Source of the DNA: Panax quinquefolius
Taxonomy: Eukaryota; Streptophyta; Magnoliopsida; Apiales; Araliaceae
Assembly (NCBI GenBank): GCA_020205615.1
Contig: CM035164.1
Coordinates: forward strand, 1,577,501 to 1,641,500
Direction of reading: 5' to 3'
Length of the DNA: 64,000 bases
Shown here: positions 1 to 9,950 of the stretch, piece by piece
Position numbering within the stretch: the stretch's first letter is position 1
Layout of the letters: the number at the start of each line of letters is the position of its first letter
Made by a program: the position numbers and the translations under genes
The notes under the pieces: model-generated
Database searches by the model: none
What the model was told of the DNA's origin: nothing
What the model saw: the letters and a program-made list of their open reading frames with translations, nothing else

Positions 1-28
1 AATACATAATGCCATTTAATTAATATGC

Positions 29-203
29 TCCCCCTTAATTTATGCATATTAAGGAAACAAATTCTAAATTACCATCATTTGCATATTCAAGCACAATATA
101 GTATCTCAGTACCATATATATCTCCCCCTTTGTCATTATCAAAAAGAAACCACATATTAATCATATTAATCATTAAGCACAAGTATCTCTCCCCCTTTTT
201 CAT
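29..203 (-). other. Three polypurine-tract-like runs of the copia element
   Basis: On the minus strand three runs containing AAGGGGGAG occur at about 188-203, 121-135 and 29-41. Each resembles the purine tract that primes plus-strand synthesis just before a 3' LTR. Repetition of this tract is a published trait of Sireviruses. No LTR start follows within the window. Confidence 0.5.
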
Positions 204-426
204 CAACAAAAAGTAATTTATATAATTAGTTATCTCACCCCATTTTTCAAATTGAAAAAAAATTAAGCACAAAGAATGACATTGGAGCAAGGTTATAACA
301 AAATCACATATAGCAAGTAAACAATATAATCATACCTTTGTGATTTGTTACCTATATATTAACATTTTGTTACCAGTAGAAATCTTGATAGCTGTGCTCC
401 TTAGTGTAGATTTGACTTTTGTATTT

Positions 427-732
427 TCAGAATAAAAAATCTCCACTAGCACTCCTTTTGGTCATCCCAATGGTGATGTCTTTAAAGCTCAGGTTAAGAG
501 GATAATTTTTCACTATTTTGGTTGTTCTTGGAAGACTACCATTGGTCATTTGTTCATCTAATTCACTTTCTGGAATATCAGATTTTGCATCAAAATATTC
601 ATCTGATTTGCCTTCAAAAACAGACGGGTCGAGCTGTCTGGATTTAGGTGTCTGCATGTTTTCCTGGTTCATCTGTTTTTCCTTCTGATGCAGACGGCTT
701 AGGCTGTCTGGATTGAGTAGTTTTCTTTCCAA
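427..732 (-). pseudogene. Copia pol linker remnant between integrase and RT
   Basis: This 101-residue open frame ends with a segment that includes LPRTTKIVKNYPLNL and matches the pattern seen in copia polyproteins between integrase and reverse transcriptase (a Leu-Pro, a short spacer, then Asn-[HY]-Pro-Leu before an Ile-Gly). The integrase that should precede it is absent: gag runs almost directly into it across 733-916, where translated sequence typical of the post-knuckle region is broken by stops. It is a fragment, not an independent gene. Confidence 0.55.
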
Positions 733-916
733 ATTCTAGATCATTAACTGTTTTCCTGCAAAGTCTCCATCCTCTTTCTCTCAAAGTAAAGAATCATCCA
801 TCTCTTTTTTTGATCTTGAGACACCTACAAACAAATAGTCTCTATCTTTTTGGTACTCAAATTTTCTTGGGGCCTTTTGGGTTAGTAGCATATGAATCAC
901 TTTTCTTTACCCAAAT

Positions 917-2365
917 TTATTTTATTCTAATTTTATTACAATTAGAATCAAAATGACATTTAAACCCACATTTTTTACAAGTAACAAATGGTGAACAATA
1001 AAGTGGTTTATGCCTTGACTTACTATTAATCATTCTAATATTATTATTAGTCCTATTTTCCACATTTTTAATAGGATTATACCCAATCCTTTGTTTATCA
1101 AGACTGGACCTTTGTGCACCTAACATAACATTTAGGTTCTTTTCTCCTTGCACAAATTTAGCAAGATCATTTTTTAAAGATGCTATTTCTGCATTTGTTA
1201 CATTATCATCATGTTGCATATACATCATTTTTCCATCATTAAAAGCATCTATGCATGCATCTCTCATTTTCAAATTTTCTTTTAATACTTCATTTTCATT
1301 TTTAAGATATTCATTTTCTTCTCTCTCTTTAATAAGCGACTTAACTTCATTCATTAGCTCATTTACACAATTCTTAAAATAGGCAGTTTTCTTTTTGAGA
1401 TGTTGATTTTCATTTTGTAAAGCAATATAATCAGGCATAGATATTTCAAAAGCTGCATGAAAATTTGTTACCTCAAGTTGATCATCATCTTCTAGTCCCA
1501 TGAAATAGAGTTGGACAATTTCTTCTTCTTGTTCCGTTTTGGACTTACTCAATGGAGTTGAGCTACCTTTTTGATTTTTCCTTTGTTTCTTTCTTTGAAG
1601 TAGTCTCTCGAGTTTTCTTGAGAGCATTTCAATTTCTTCATCAAGATCTTCGTGATCACTTTCATTAGTGCTCTCGATTTGAAGTGCCAATGTTTTCTTT
1701 ATTGATGCTTCATCCTCTTCATCATACCTCTTGAGTTGATTTTCAAATTCTTCAAGCTCTCCAAACAAGGTAAGAGTTTCCATGGTACTAATTGTTGGTG
1801 AGTCTTGGAGAGTTGTGACTTTCGGTGCAAATCGTTTGAGCATGACTCTTAGCAACTTTTTATTAATTTCCCTCTGATCAATTTTCCGTTCCAGCATACT
1901 TAGAGAGTTCATTAGAGTAAGAAATCTCCCTTGAGCTTCATTAATTGTTTCATCTTTTTCTAATTTGAAGAGTTCATATTCTTGCATCAACATACTTAGC
2001 TTGACTTCCTTCACCTTAGTAGTTCCCTCGTGGCTCATGAAGATTGTATCCCACATTTCTTTTGCTGTGTTGCACGATGATACTTTATCAATTTTAGCTT
2101 GGACCATTCCGCTTAACAAGGTGTTCATGGCTCTTGAGTTATAAGAAAACACATAGCTTTCGTTTGCATCCATCTCCACGAGAGCCTTTGGTTTGCCATC
2201 ATCATGTCTAGGAATGATAGGTCCATTTTCAACAACCCACCATTCCCATGGGTCTCTTTTAAGAAAAATCTTCATTCTGAACTTCCAAAATTTGAAGTTT
2301 TCACTTTTGAACAACAGCAGTGGCCTACTTGTGGACTGACCTTCTTGAAAGTTTAGGTGTGCCAT
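917..2365 (-). CDS. Copia gag polyprotein (UBN2 type, CCHC zinc knuckle)
   Basis: An uninterrupted frame of about 482 residues from the Met of MAHLNFQEG at 2365 encodes a retrotransposon capsid protein. The N-terminal 200 residues have the DUF4219/UBN2 pattern: a WKFRMKIFL segment, a MWDTI segment, then the helical part with FLTLMNSLSMLER. A charged coiled-coil-like middle follows. Near the C-terminus a zinc knuckle has the spacing C-x2-C-x4-H-x4-C (CKKCGFKCHFDSNC). An open frame extends upstream to 2389 from a TTG, but the ATG is the natural start just after the primer site. Gag would assemble particles that package element RNA. The frame is intact although the rest of the element is deleted. 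Confidence 0.8.
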   Translation of the reverse strand: MAHLNFQEGQSTSRPLLLFKSENFKFWKFRMKIFLKRDPWEWWVVENGPIIPRHDDGKPKALVEMDANESYVFSYNSRAMNTLLSGMVQAKIDKVSSCNTAKEMWDTIFMSHEGTTKVKEVKLSMLMQEYELFKLEKDETINEAQGRFLTLMNSLSMLERKIDQREINKKLLRVMLKRFAPKVTTLQDSPTISTMETLTLFGELEEFENQLKRYDEEDEASIKKTLALQIESTNESDHEDLDEEIEMLSRKLERLLQRKKQRKNQKGSSTPLSKSKTEQEEEIVQLYFMGLEDDDQLEVTNFHAAFEISMPDYIALQNENQHLKKKTAYFKNCVNELMNEVKSLIKEREENEYLKNENEVLKENLKMRDACIDAFNDGKMMYMQHDDNVTNAEIASLKNDLAKFVQGEKNLNVMLGAQRSSLDKQRIGYNPIKNVENRTNNNIRMINSKSRHKPLYCSPFVTCKKCGFKCHFDSNCNKIRIK

Positions 2366-2411
2366 AGGATCTTCCCCTACGTCCTGCAACGATCAATATT
2401 AGTAGAGCCTC

Positions 2412-2423
2412 GCTTTGATACCA
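2412..2423 (-). other. Primer binding site of the copia element
   Basis: The minus strand reads TGGTATCAAAGC, a near match to the complement of the initiator tRNA-Met 3' end used by copia elements. It starts two bases after the LTR end, as expected. Confidence 0.75.
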
Positions 2424-2425
2424 AA

Positions 2426-3707
2426 TGAAATTCTGTGTATGTGCACACCTAGAGGGGGGATGAATAGGTGTTTAATCTAAAAGTGATAAACGCTGAAAAC
2501 TTTTTGAAAATTTCTGTTACAGGTTTAATTCAGACAGTTACACCTGTCTGCTTTAGTGTCTGTTCTTCGTTTATGATTATCAGACAGTTAGACCTGTCTG
2601 CTTTAGTGTCTGGATAGGCGTGATGAATAAAAATGTGCAGAACGTGAATGGCAGTTAAAGAGATAAACAGAAATAAAAATCACACCAAGATTTTTAACGT
2701 GGTTCAGCCCCTATCCTCTAATTTAGTGGCCTAATCCACGTCCAATCCCAACTAGGATTGGACACTCTTTTTATTAAACTTAATATTCAATTAAATACAT
2801 AAAGAACTCCCCATTACAAAGAAGTTTTCCACTTATGGACACCTCTTTCTTTCTTTGCACTCTCTCTGAACCTTTCTCACCATGTGACCTTTGCACCTCT
2901 GCAACCTTGAAAAACTCTTTTTGAACAGATCCTATCTACTGCTATATAGACCAAGCCAAACAAGACATGAACTTTGAATATAATAGAAGAAATTACAATA
3001 GACTTCTTATTTTCCAGCCACAAAGAATTATAGGCAAAGATCTGATGAATGGTCGAAATAAACAATGAAAGCTCTCAATAGGATTCTTCTCTGTATAGCA
3101 ACGTGAATTAGCTTCTTTTCACCTTTCCTGCTTAGCCGTGAGATAAGACTATATATAAAGAGAGATCCAACGGCTATAAAAATAATTGTTAGCAAGAAAC
3201 TAGATGATTTAAATCCCATAGTAAGAAATCAGATGATTTAAATCCCATAATATTAGCTACTAATATTGACCAACGGATATGAACATAAAATAGAATTGGA
3301 AACTCATATAACAGTTGGTATACCCCATGATATTAGCAATTAAAGAGTCCAACAGATTTGGTAAATCAAGGATATGTTTTCAAGTCAAACCAAAACACCT
3401 TAAATAAAGGAACAAGGAGATATTTGATAAAGTTCGTTACTAGCCAATCACTGAATATCAATTACCTTATTTAGTTTCCTTTTCAAATTGAATTGCATAT
3501 CATTACTAAATTATATTAAAGATCTTTTCAGCAACATGCAACATGCAAACTTAAATATAGAAGGAATATACTAATGGACCATAATTCCAATCTTAGGCCA
3601 ACAAGAAAACAACAAATAATAAATTTAAATCAGTCCAAACAATTTAAATCAAATTCATAAACCCAATAATATTGTCATCATTAAAATCATAAAATATATA
3701 ACTAACA
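2426..3707 (-). repeat. 5' LTR of the Sirevirus-type copia element
   Basis: On the minus strand the LTR would start TGTTAG at 3707 and end TTTCA at 2426, giving about 1.28 kb. It holds a TATA-like stretch (minus, near 3150-3160), a segment common to Sirevirus LTRs around 2680-2720 that includes ACGTGGTTCAGCC on the plus strand, and a G-run/C-run near 2451. The 2426 end is fixed by the primer site; the 3707 end is inferred from the TG dinucleotide and is less certain because no second LTR is present for comparison. Confidence 0.6.
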
Positions 3708-4469
3708 GTTCCCTACTTGAATAAAAAAAAATAGGGCTAAAACCCCTTCGACCTTCACTCTGCACTTCTTCTTCTTCTCCTTCTTCGTTGCACCCAAACC
3801 CATTATTCATCACAATAAACCTTAACAATATTTACAAATAATAATCATAAAAGAATGACATAATAATATCCAGATCTGAGCCAAAATAGAAAATTCAAAA
3901 AGAAAAGAAGAAGTATTCAGAAGATTTTGTCACCGTTGAAAAAATCACCGAAGAAATCCCAAAGTTTAAGATCAAAATAAAAATAAAAATCAAAAGTTTT
4001 CATTTTAGAGACTATCAGAGATTACAGAAAAGATGCGATAGACCTTTATTTAAGAATGGCTTTTCTCAGAACTCAGAAAGAAGGAATGATAAAAGAAGGG
4101 GAGTATGTCTGTAGAAAGAATGGCTTCATCAGTAAGATGGAATGATCAAAAAAGGGAATATGCTTTTGGCATATACTCTTGTGACTATAAATTATAATAT
4201 GATAAAAGAAGGGGAGTATGTATTTAGATATGTTTAGTATTTATTTGAAATATATAAAGTAAATATTGTATAAATAAGTTTAGTTTAGTTTTTTTAGATA
4301 AATTGATTAATTTTACATATTTACTAAATACTATATACAATATTTAATATTTTTTATTTTTTATATATTAATGACGTCACTGGGTCAATAACGGTTCGAC
4401 CACTGGTTGGACCAGTGACCCATCCACCCGGTACCTTTTCCGGTTAGATTAATCGGTTTTAAAAACCTT
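3708..4469. other. Intergenic, no gene seen
   Basis: No convincing coding frame. A pyrimidine-rich stretch with repeated CTT lies at about 3760-3785. A segment around 4370-4440 with repeated GGTTCGACC and GGACCAGTGACC resembles repeats widely dispersed in plants, but its ends could not be placed. Confidence 0.4.
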
Positions 4470-4790
4470 GTTCCTAGGCGTACTAGGCATTTTCTTAGGC
4501 GATCTCATTTATTTATTTTTTTATTGTATATTCTTATTATACTATACAAAAGATATATTATATGAATTTTTTTTAAATTTTACATGAAATATTACCAAAA
4601 AAACAATGTTTTAAGGCTTCACAAAATTAATAAGTTTACTTATTGTAGAGCTTCAAAGTAGAGGTCTAATTCTGCCTTGGCAGGGGGCCTAGGTGCCTAG
4701 CAAAATAAAAGCAGTAGAAGACCGCCTAGCGCCTAGGCGGGGATTAATAGGATCTAGGAGGGAACTTTTAGAACACTGGCGTTTTTCCTT
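4470..4790. repeat. CCTAGGCG-rich dispersed repeat, MITE-like
   Basis: The block contains repeated CCTAGGCG-type words at both sides of an AT-rich centre (around 4475-4500 and 4685-4745), in partly inverted arrangement. The same words recur at 63690-63720 at the other end of the window. It looks like a non-autonomous DNA transposon remnant, but clean terminal repeats and a target duplication were not resolved. Confidence 0.35.
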
Positions 4791-4907
4791 ACTTTCCAGT
4801 TTCCATTCAGAATGCTAATTCAGGACAAATAGTGCCTTTTACGGATTTTCCAATAAGAATACAATCTGATGTGCTTTGTAAGAATGCTCTTTGATTGAGA
4901 ATGATAT

Positions 4908-4987
4908 TGGAAATCATAAAGACAGAATCTTGTGTTTAGCAGCCTCTATGATTGGCAGAACTGTAAATCAGCTGCTGCCAATCTATA
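4908..4987 (+). repeat. First copy of an 80-bp direct duplication
   Basis: The stretch from TGGAAATCAT to CCAATCTATA is repeated nearly base for base at 6531-6611. The two copies now flank a solo LTR, and the LTR target duplication CTATA is the last five bases of this copy. Confidence 0.85.
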
Positions 4988-6520
4988 TGTTAGGAGAATG
5001 TATATTATGATTTGATGTTTTAATGCATGTGTTCATGATTATTTGTAAGGTCCTTAAATGAATATGTGTACAAGGACTTAGTGATAGATCAAAGCTGTTA
5101 GGTTGATCTAAGCTTTCAACGTGTATTATTCTGTTAAAGAATGTATAGATAGAAAGATCAAAACTATTAGGTTGATCTTAAGATGTAATAGATTAGTCTT
5201 GAAGAAATCATAGTGCATCAATTTGATAAACATTGCAGAAGTCAAGGCAGAAAACGTAGAGCCTGAAGATCGTAGTGTGTCTGCCTTGAAGGAGACTCTT
5301 CGGATTTCGTAGAATGGTCCCAACAATTGCTGAGTTAACTCCACGATCGTAGTGTGCTGAAGGAAACATGAAGTTTATAAGTCAACGATCGTAGTGAGCT
5401 CTCGGGAACGTAGAGTCAATAACACGAGCAAGAGAAGATCGTAGTGTGCGAAGGATAAAGGGAAATCGTAGTGTGCGAAGGATAAAGGGAAATCGTAGTG
5501 TGCAAGGATGTAAAAGACACTACGATCTAAATCGTAGAACACCACGATCCAAATCGTAGAGCATCATCTGTCTCATGTCAGAAAACGTCGAGCCTCATAA
5601 TCTGAGTTTTCAACAAGTGAGAAATAGATCCCAGATGCTGCAGTACTCATCAGTCCCAGATTGTATGAAATATCCTTAGTATACAACAAAGAAGCGTATT
5701 GAAAAAGCTAAGGATAGTACTATGGGTAAGAGGGACAAAACACCTTTTCATGTGGTAGGTGAGAAAGCGACTGCAGCGGTGTCGGTGGGCGAATGCGTAA
5801 TCTGAAGATGTGCGTAAATGTCTCCATCACGATCTGAAAAATTCAGATGCATTTAATGCCACAACGGATGGATCCAACGGATAGTTTTTAACATCACATA
5901 TATACAGATCAGACAGATGAGAGAACTAAAGAAGAAAGCATTAATCAAACAACGTGACAATCTCTCTCAAGCTCAACTCTACGATCTGAGATATTGCAAA
6001 GCTTGCTCAGCTACTCAGTTCTTAACGAACCAGTGCTTACACAGCAACTGAGTAGCAACCATCAAGAACTCAACAACTATCAATCAACTGAAGAAGTATA
6101 CCAAGTCTGCTGGACTTGAAGAGTTCATAGTGAACTGTAAGAAAGCCAAGTCTGCTGGACTTGAAGAGTTCAAGAGTGAACTAGAGAAGTTCCTAGACTG
6201 CTGGTCTAGAAGGAATCTGTGTGATTCAGAAGATTGTAAAAGACATCCTTAGTGGATATCCTACTCGTTGAGTAGAAGAGTGGACTAGGAGTTTTGAGTG
6301 CTCTGAACCACTTAAAAACAACTGTGTCGTTTACATTAATGCTATAACTGCTATAACTGCCTTACTCGCTCATAGCTCTATTGCTTGGTAAAGAAGATTA
6401 AAACAAATACTAATTCCACATAGTTTTAATCATTATCTAAGAACAAGTTAAAACGAAAAGATTTTCAAATATCTATTCAACCCCCCCTTCTAGATAACTT
6501 GTGCCTACTAGGAACTAACA
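4988..6520 (+). repeat. Solo copia-type LTR with perfect 5-bp target duplication
   Basis: The 1533-bp unit starts TGTTAGGAG and ends GGAACTAACA, with inverted TGTTAG/CTAACA tips, and is flanked on both sides by CTATA (4983-4987 and 6521-6525). No internal coding sequence is present, so it is the product of recombination between two LTRs of a complete element. The C-run followed by TTCTAG near 6481-6492 resembles the end of Sirevirus LTRs. It contains an unusual density of the word CGTAG between about 5210 and 5560, including three tandem units of about 27 bp at 5438-5510. Confidence 0.85.
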
Positions 6521-6530
6521 CTATAGTTAC

Positions 6531-6611
6531 TGGAAATCATAGAGACAGAATCTTGTGTTTAGCAGCCTCTATGATTGGCAGAACTTGTAAATCGGCTGCT
6601 GCCAATCTATA
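6531..6611 (+). repeat. Second copy of the 80-bp direct duplication
   Basis: Near-identical to 4908-4987. Before the LTR arrived the two copies were adjacent, separated by about five bases (GTTAC). Confidence 0.85.
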
Positions 6612-6939
6612 GTTACTGCTTAATAAATTTGGTTTATGGACCAACCTAAGTTTCCTTGTTGCATGTTGCTTGAAAGGGCAGACATAATTATATTCTTGTA
6701 GTGGCACATTTAGGCATGCATCCCTGCTCTTGGTTGAATATGTGATGGTGTGTTATTATTTCCGCTAGTCGTCGGTGTAGATAATATTATTGTTAAGTGT
6801 TAACTAGCTTGCAATTATTACGTAATAATATTTCAGTAATAGGTATTGCTTGAAATCTGGTTGGTGGATATTCAGTAAGGTATTCTTTTCTCCTGGGATT
6901 TTCAGCCTTATGGTCTTATTTAAATTTCTATTGCACCAG

Positions 6940-7781
6940 GTTCATGCTATTGCTGCTGCTGAAGAGAATGTAGATACTGACAAGATCATGGGAACCATGT
7001 TTGAGATCTTAAGGGGAAAGAGAACTATTAAACTCGAAAGTCTGTTGTTAAACAGAAAGTCTTTTGCACAGACGGTGGAGAACTTATTTGCTTTGTCTTT
7101 CTTGGTGAAAGACGGACGTGTTGTAATACATATGGATGCAAATGGCTTTCACCTTGTTTGTAAGATACAATTCAGAGAATATTGCATAGTCTCTTCTTTA
7201 ATATCTTTATAGTTATGAAGATTAATTTTTGCAGCACCGAGGAATTCCCCTTATTCCAGAGCAGTAATGTCAGGCGAAGTTTCATATAAACAATTCATCT
7301 TCCGATTAGATTTCAAAGATTAGACGGTACAAAACACAAGACATTTGAGTTTAAATTGTCACTTGTATTTTCATACAAGTCTCTCTACATGTATTTTAAG
7401 GAAACTGTTTACATGAAAAAATGATCCTTCCACATTCTCTCTCTCACGTTGATGGTGAGTAGGTCCCACATCTATATGCGAGAGACTCGTGTGGAAATAT
7501 CAGTTCTCTTACTTTCAGTAATCTTAGATCATCAGACTAGTTCAGCTTTCTATATATGCTCACTCATTGCCTTTCTCCAACATAATGCTTGTTGATCTTG
7601 TGGCCTATAGCTAATGAAAGATTCAGTACCGAAAGGATTTGAGCTGATGCCATGCAGGAATGGGAAGAGCATTGAAGGAGATTCTCAAACACAAACCCCG
7701 GAAAATGATTCTAAAGAAGCATTGCAGAGGACACTGGTGAAAACTCGTTCAATGAAACGCCGCCTTGTCGAACAGGAATAA
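6940..7781 (+). pseudogene. NSE4 partial duplicate, three 3' exons with an in-frame stop
   Basis: Three exons match the last three of the NSE4 gene at 28241-29217. Exon 6940-7159 starts after CACCAG, carries LNRKSFAQTVENLFALSFLV and ends at a GT donor. Exon 7235-7326 is 92 bp, exactly as in the parent, but the conserved Trp codon has become TAG at 7321-7323. Exon 7611-7781 starts after TATAG and ends TAA. Splice sites are kept, so the copy arose by DNA duplication and not by retroposition. All 5' exons are missing. Truncation of Nse4_C by the stop makes it non-functional as NSE4, although transcription cannot be excluded. Confidence 0.85.
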
Positions 7782-9207
7782 CCAGTGGTAGGAGCAAGCA
7801 TAAACTTTTTGAGCCTATGACACTTGTAGATTGAATTAAGATGTGCACAGTTTATTTCCTATTTGTTCACTGGCTGCTTTGAAGCTAAATTAGGCTGACT
7901 TATGATGTAAAGGGTTGGGTAGACGTAGAACTCGATATCTAGCTCTCCCAGTTAGATTATACTATGCACTTCTGCTATTCAAACTTAGAATTGAGAGGGC
8001 TCTTTTGGGGGGGTTTGTACTCGTTTCAAGAACCCATTTTGCTGAACTTGATATCGACCTTGTTTATTATCAAATTAAGATTATGCTAAGTATCGTGATT
8101 ACCTCATGTATTATATAGGTTTCTAAATTTCCATTAATTTCAGGTATATCTTTCTTATAGAGTACAAGTTCTTATGGATGTTGAAAATAAAGTGAGAACA
8201 AAATGGGCCCCACCTCTGTGCGAGATAAAAAATACACGTGGATAAAAAATACATGTGGTAGAAGAGAAGTACCGCAAGCAGCAGCTAAGCAGCTGAAATG
8301 ATGGAAGTTGGTGGGAGGAGCAGGTAGAGCTCAATCTCCAAGCAGGTGGATAAAGTGGTATGTTGTCCAAGTTGTCTAGTTAAGAAGCTGGAGACAGCTT
8401 TCTAAGGCACTTTTAGTATTTTGGGTCATCTAATTAAGCACTTTTTCTTCTTTTTTTTTGCCACTTAATCGTGAAGACAGAGTTAAAGAGCTTCCTCTTA
8501 ATAGTTTATTTAAAATTTATGGACAAAAATAGACTCAATAAATATTGTCTACTTGAATTTCAAATTTTAAGATCATTCAAATAAAAATTTTAAATAACTC
8601 GGAGGGTTAAAATGATAAAATAGTGTCATTCAGATGTTTTACACTTTTTAGTTATCAAACCGTTTTTTATATTCAGATGCTATTTCATTCAGATGATCTA
8701 ATTTATTAAGATGTATTAACCATTCAGATATTAATTACTCAATTTTATCAAACACCACACATGTTATACTTCAACCAAAAAGGTTGGTATAGGGTTCCGG
8801 GCTTTTAAAACATATTATTAAAAGGGTGGTATAGCAAAACATACCAACTATGTTATAACATTATTTAGTATTTATTATTCATTTATTTTTTGAATCGACT
8901 AAAACATATTAGAGATAATCGTTTCCTCTTATTCATTATTTCTGCATTTATTGGATATTTCTGGTGTAAAATAGTTTAAGGTGTGATTTGAATCAATTAT
9001 GGGTGCTTTATCCAGAAAAGAGAAAAAGATATTACAAATATTATGCTAACTTCCCCCCTATAGAGGAAGAGGAAGAGGTTTTGCATCATTATATGAAGAC
9101 ACACAACTCCTTTTTATTAGGTGCCTCAATTTGTATAGGAGAAGAAAATTACTGAAGAGGAAGAAAAGAAAATAAATGGACATCATAATTATAATCTTAG
9201 AATTAAC
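7782..9207. other. Intergenic, no gene seen
   Basis: Several short open frames exist but none shows a recognisable domain or splice pattern. The only structured part is the MITE-like segment at about 8460-8757. Confidence 0.4.
8460..8757. mobile_element. MITE-like repeat, same family as 43687-44561
   Basis: The right half (8630-8757) contains the words TTAGTTATCAAA, GATGGT/GATGATCTAATTTATTAAGAT and ends TTTTATCAAACACCAC, which recur almost in the same order at 44440-44561. The left end is not resolved. Terminal TTTGATAAA-type repeats suggest a hAT-like non-autonomous element. Confidence 0.5.
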
Positions 9208-9909
9208 GCTCTGTTTCTGAGTTTTAAAATGGACAGAAAAGAAAATAAATGGACGAAAAATTTAAGTTTTCTTTCCAAATCTTATGTTTCTGAGTTTTTT
9301 AATAAACGAAAAAGAAAACAAATGGATAGAAAAACTTAGCCACTTTTCCGTCCAAAATTGGTCTGATTTGAACGGAAAAGAAATTGGAATAAGTAATATT
9401 TTTATAATTTCCATATTATCCTCAACTTTTAATATAATAAATTTAAAATTACAACTCATGTCCTCAATTTGTTTTCATCTCCTAAACCTAATCTGATAGA
9501 GAGAAAAGTTTAGGTGCGAATAACTTGCCGCGAACAACTCATGTTCTGTTCTTTTAATATAATAAATTTTAAATTATAACTCATGTCCTCAATTATGTTT
9601 GATGACTTTTGGGTATGGTATGACAATAACTTTGTAAAAATAATTTTTATTTAACATTTATTTGGATATTTGTATTTGATTATAGAATTTTTTCTTTGAT
9701 TAAATTTTTCTTGCATATTTTTATTCATGATTCAATAGTTATAATTAATATAAGAGTAAATTTATAAAAATGATATTTTTCTTTTCTTTTCATTAAAACT
9801 CAAAAACGAAAAAAAAAAAAAAAAAAAATTCCTTTTTTATTAAAATCTCAAAAACAACACAAAAAACAAATTTTCTATTCTTTTCTTTCAAAACTCAGAA
9901 ACAACACCC
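9208..9909. mobile_element. MITE with GTTTCTGAGTTTT terminal inverted repeats
   Basis: The left end reads GCTCTGTTTCTGAGTTTT and the right end, reverse complemented, reads GGGTGTTGTTTCTGAGTTTT. Additional internal copies of the terminal word at about 9282-9302 and 9796-9860 suggest a nested or tandem insertion of two related elements. It contains no coding sequence. Its right end lies about 40 bases before the PPR start codon, so it could form part of that promoter. No clear target duplication was found. Confidence 0.6.
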
Positions 9910-9950
9910 GAGTCTCGTGAGTTATAACAGCAACGTTTCTTAGATCGGAG

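Larger units (their letters stand above)
1..3707 (-). mobile_element. Sirevirus-type Ty1/copia remnant, minus strand
   Basis: Reading right to left on the minus strand there is an LTR (3707 down to 2426), a tRNA-Met-type primer binding site, a gag ORF, a short leftover of the pol linker and then several purine runs of the kind that precede a 3' LTR; the 3' LTR itself lies outside the window. Protease, integrase and most of reverse transcriptase are missing between the gag zinc knuckle and the linker, so the copy is an internal deletion and cannot transpose by itself. Assignment to the Sirevirus lineage rests on the UBN2-type gag, the long LTR and the repeated purine tracts; the exact lineage is inferred. 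Confidence 0.75.
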
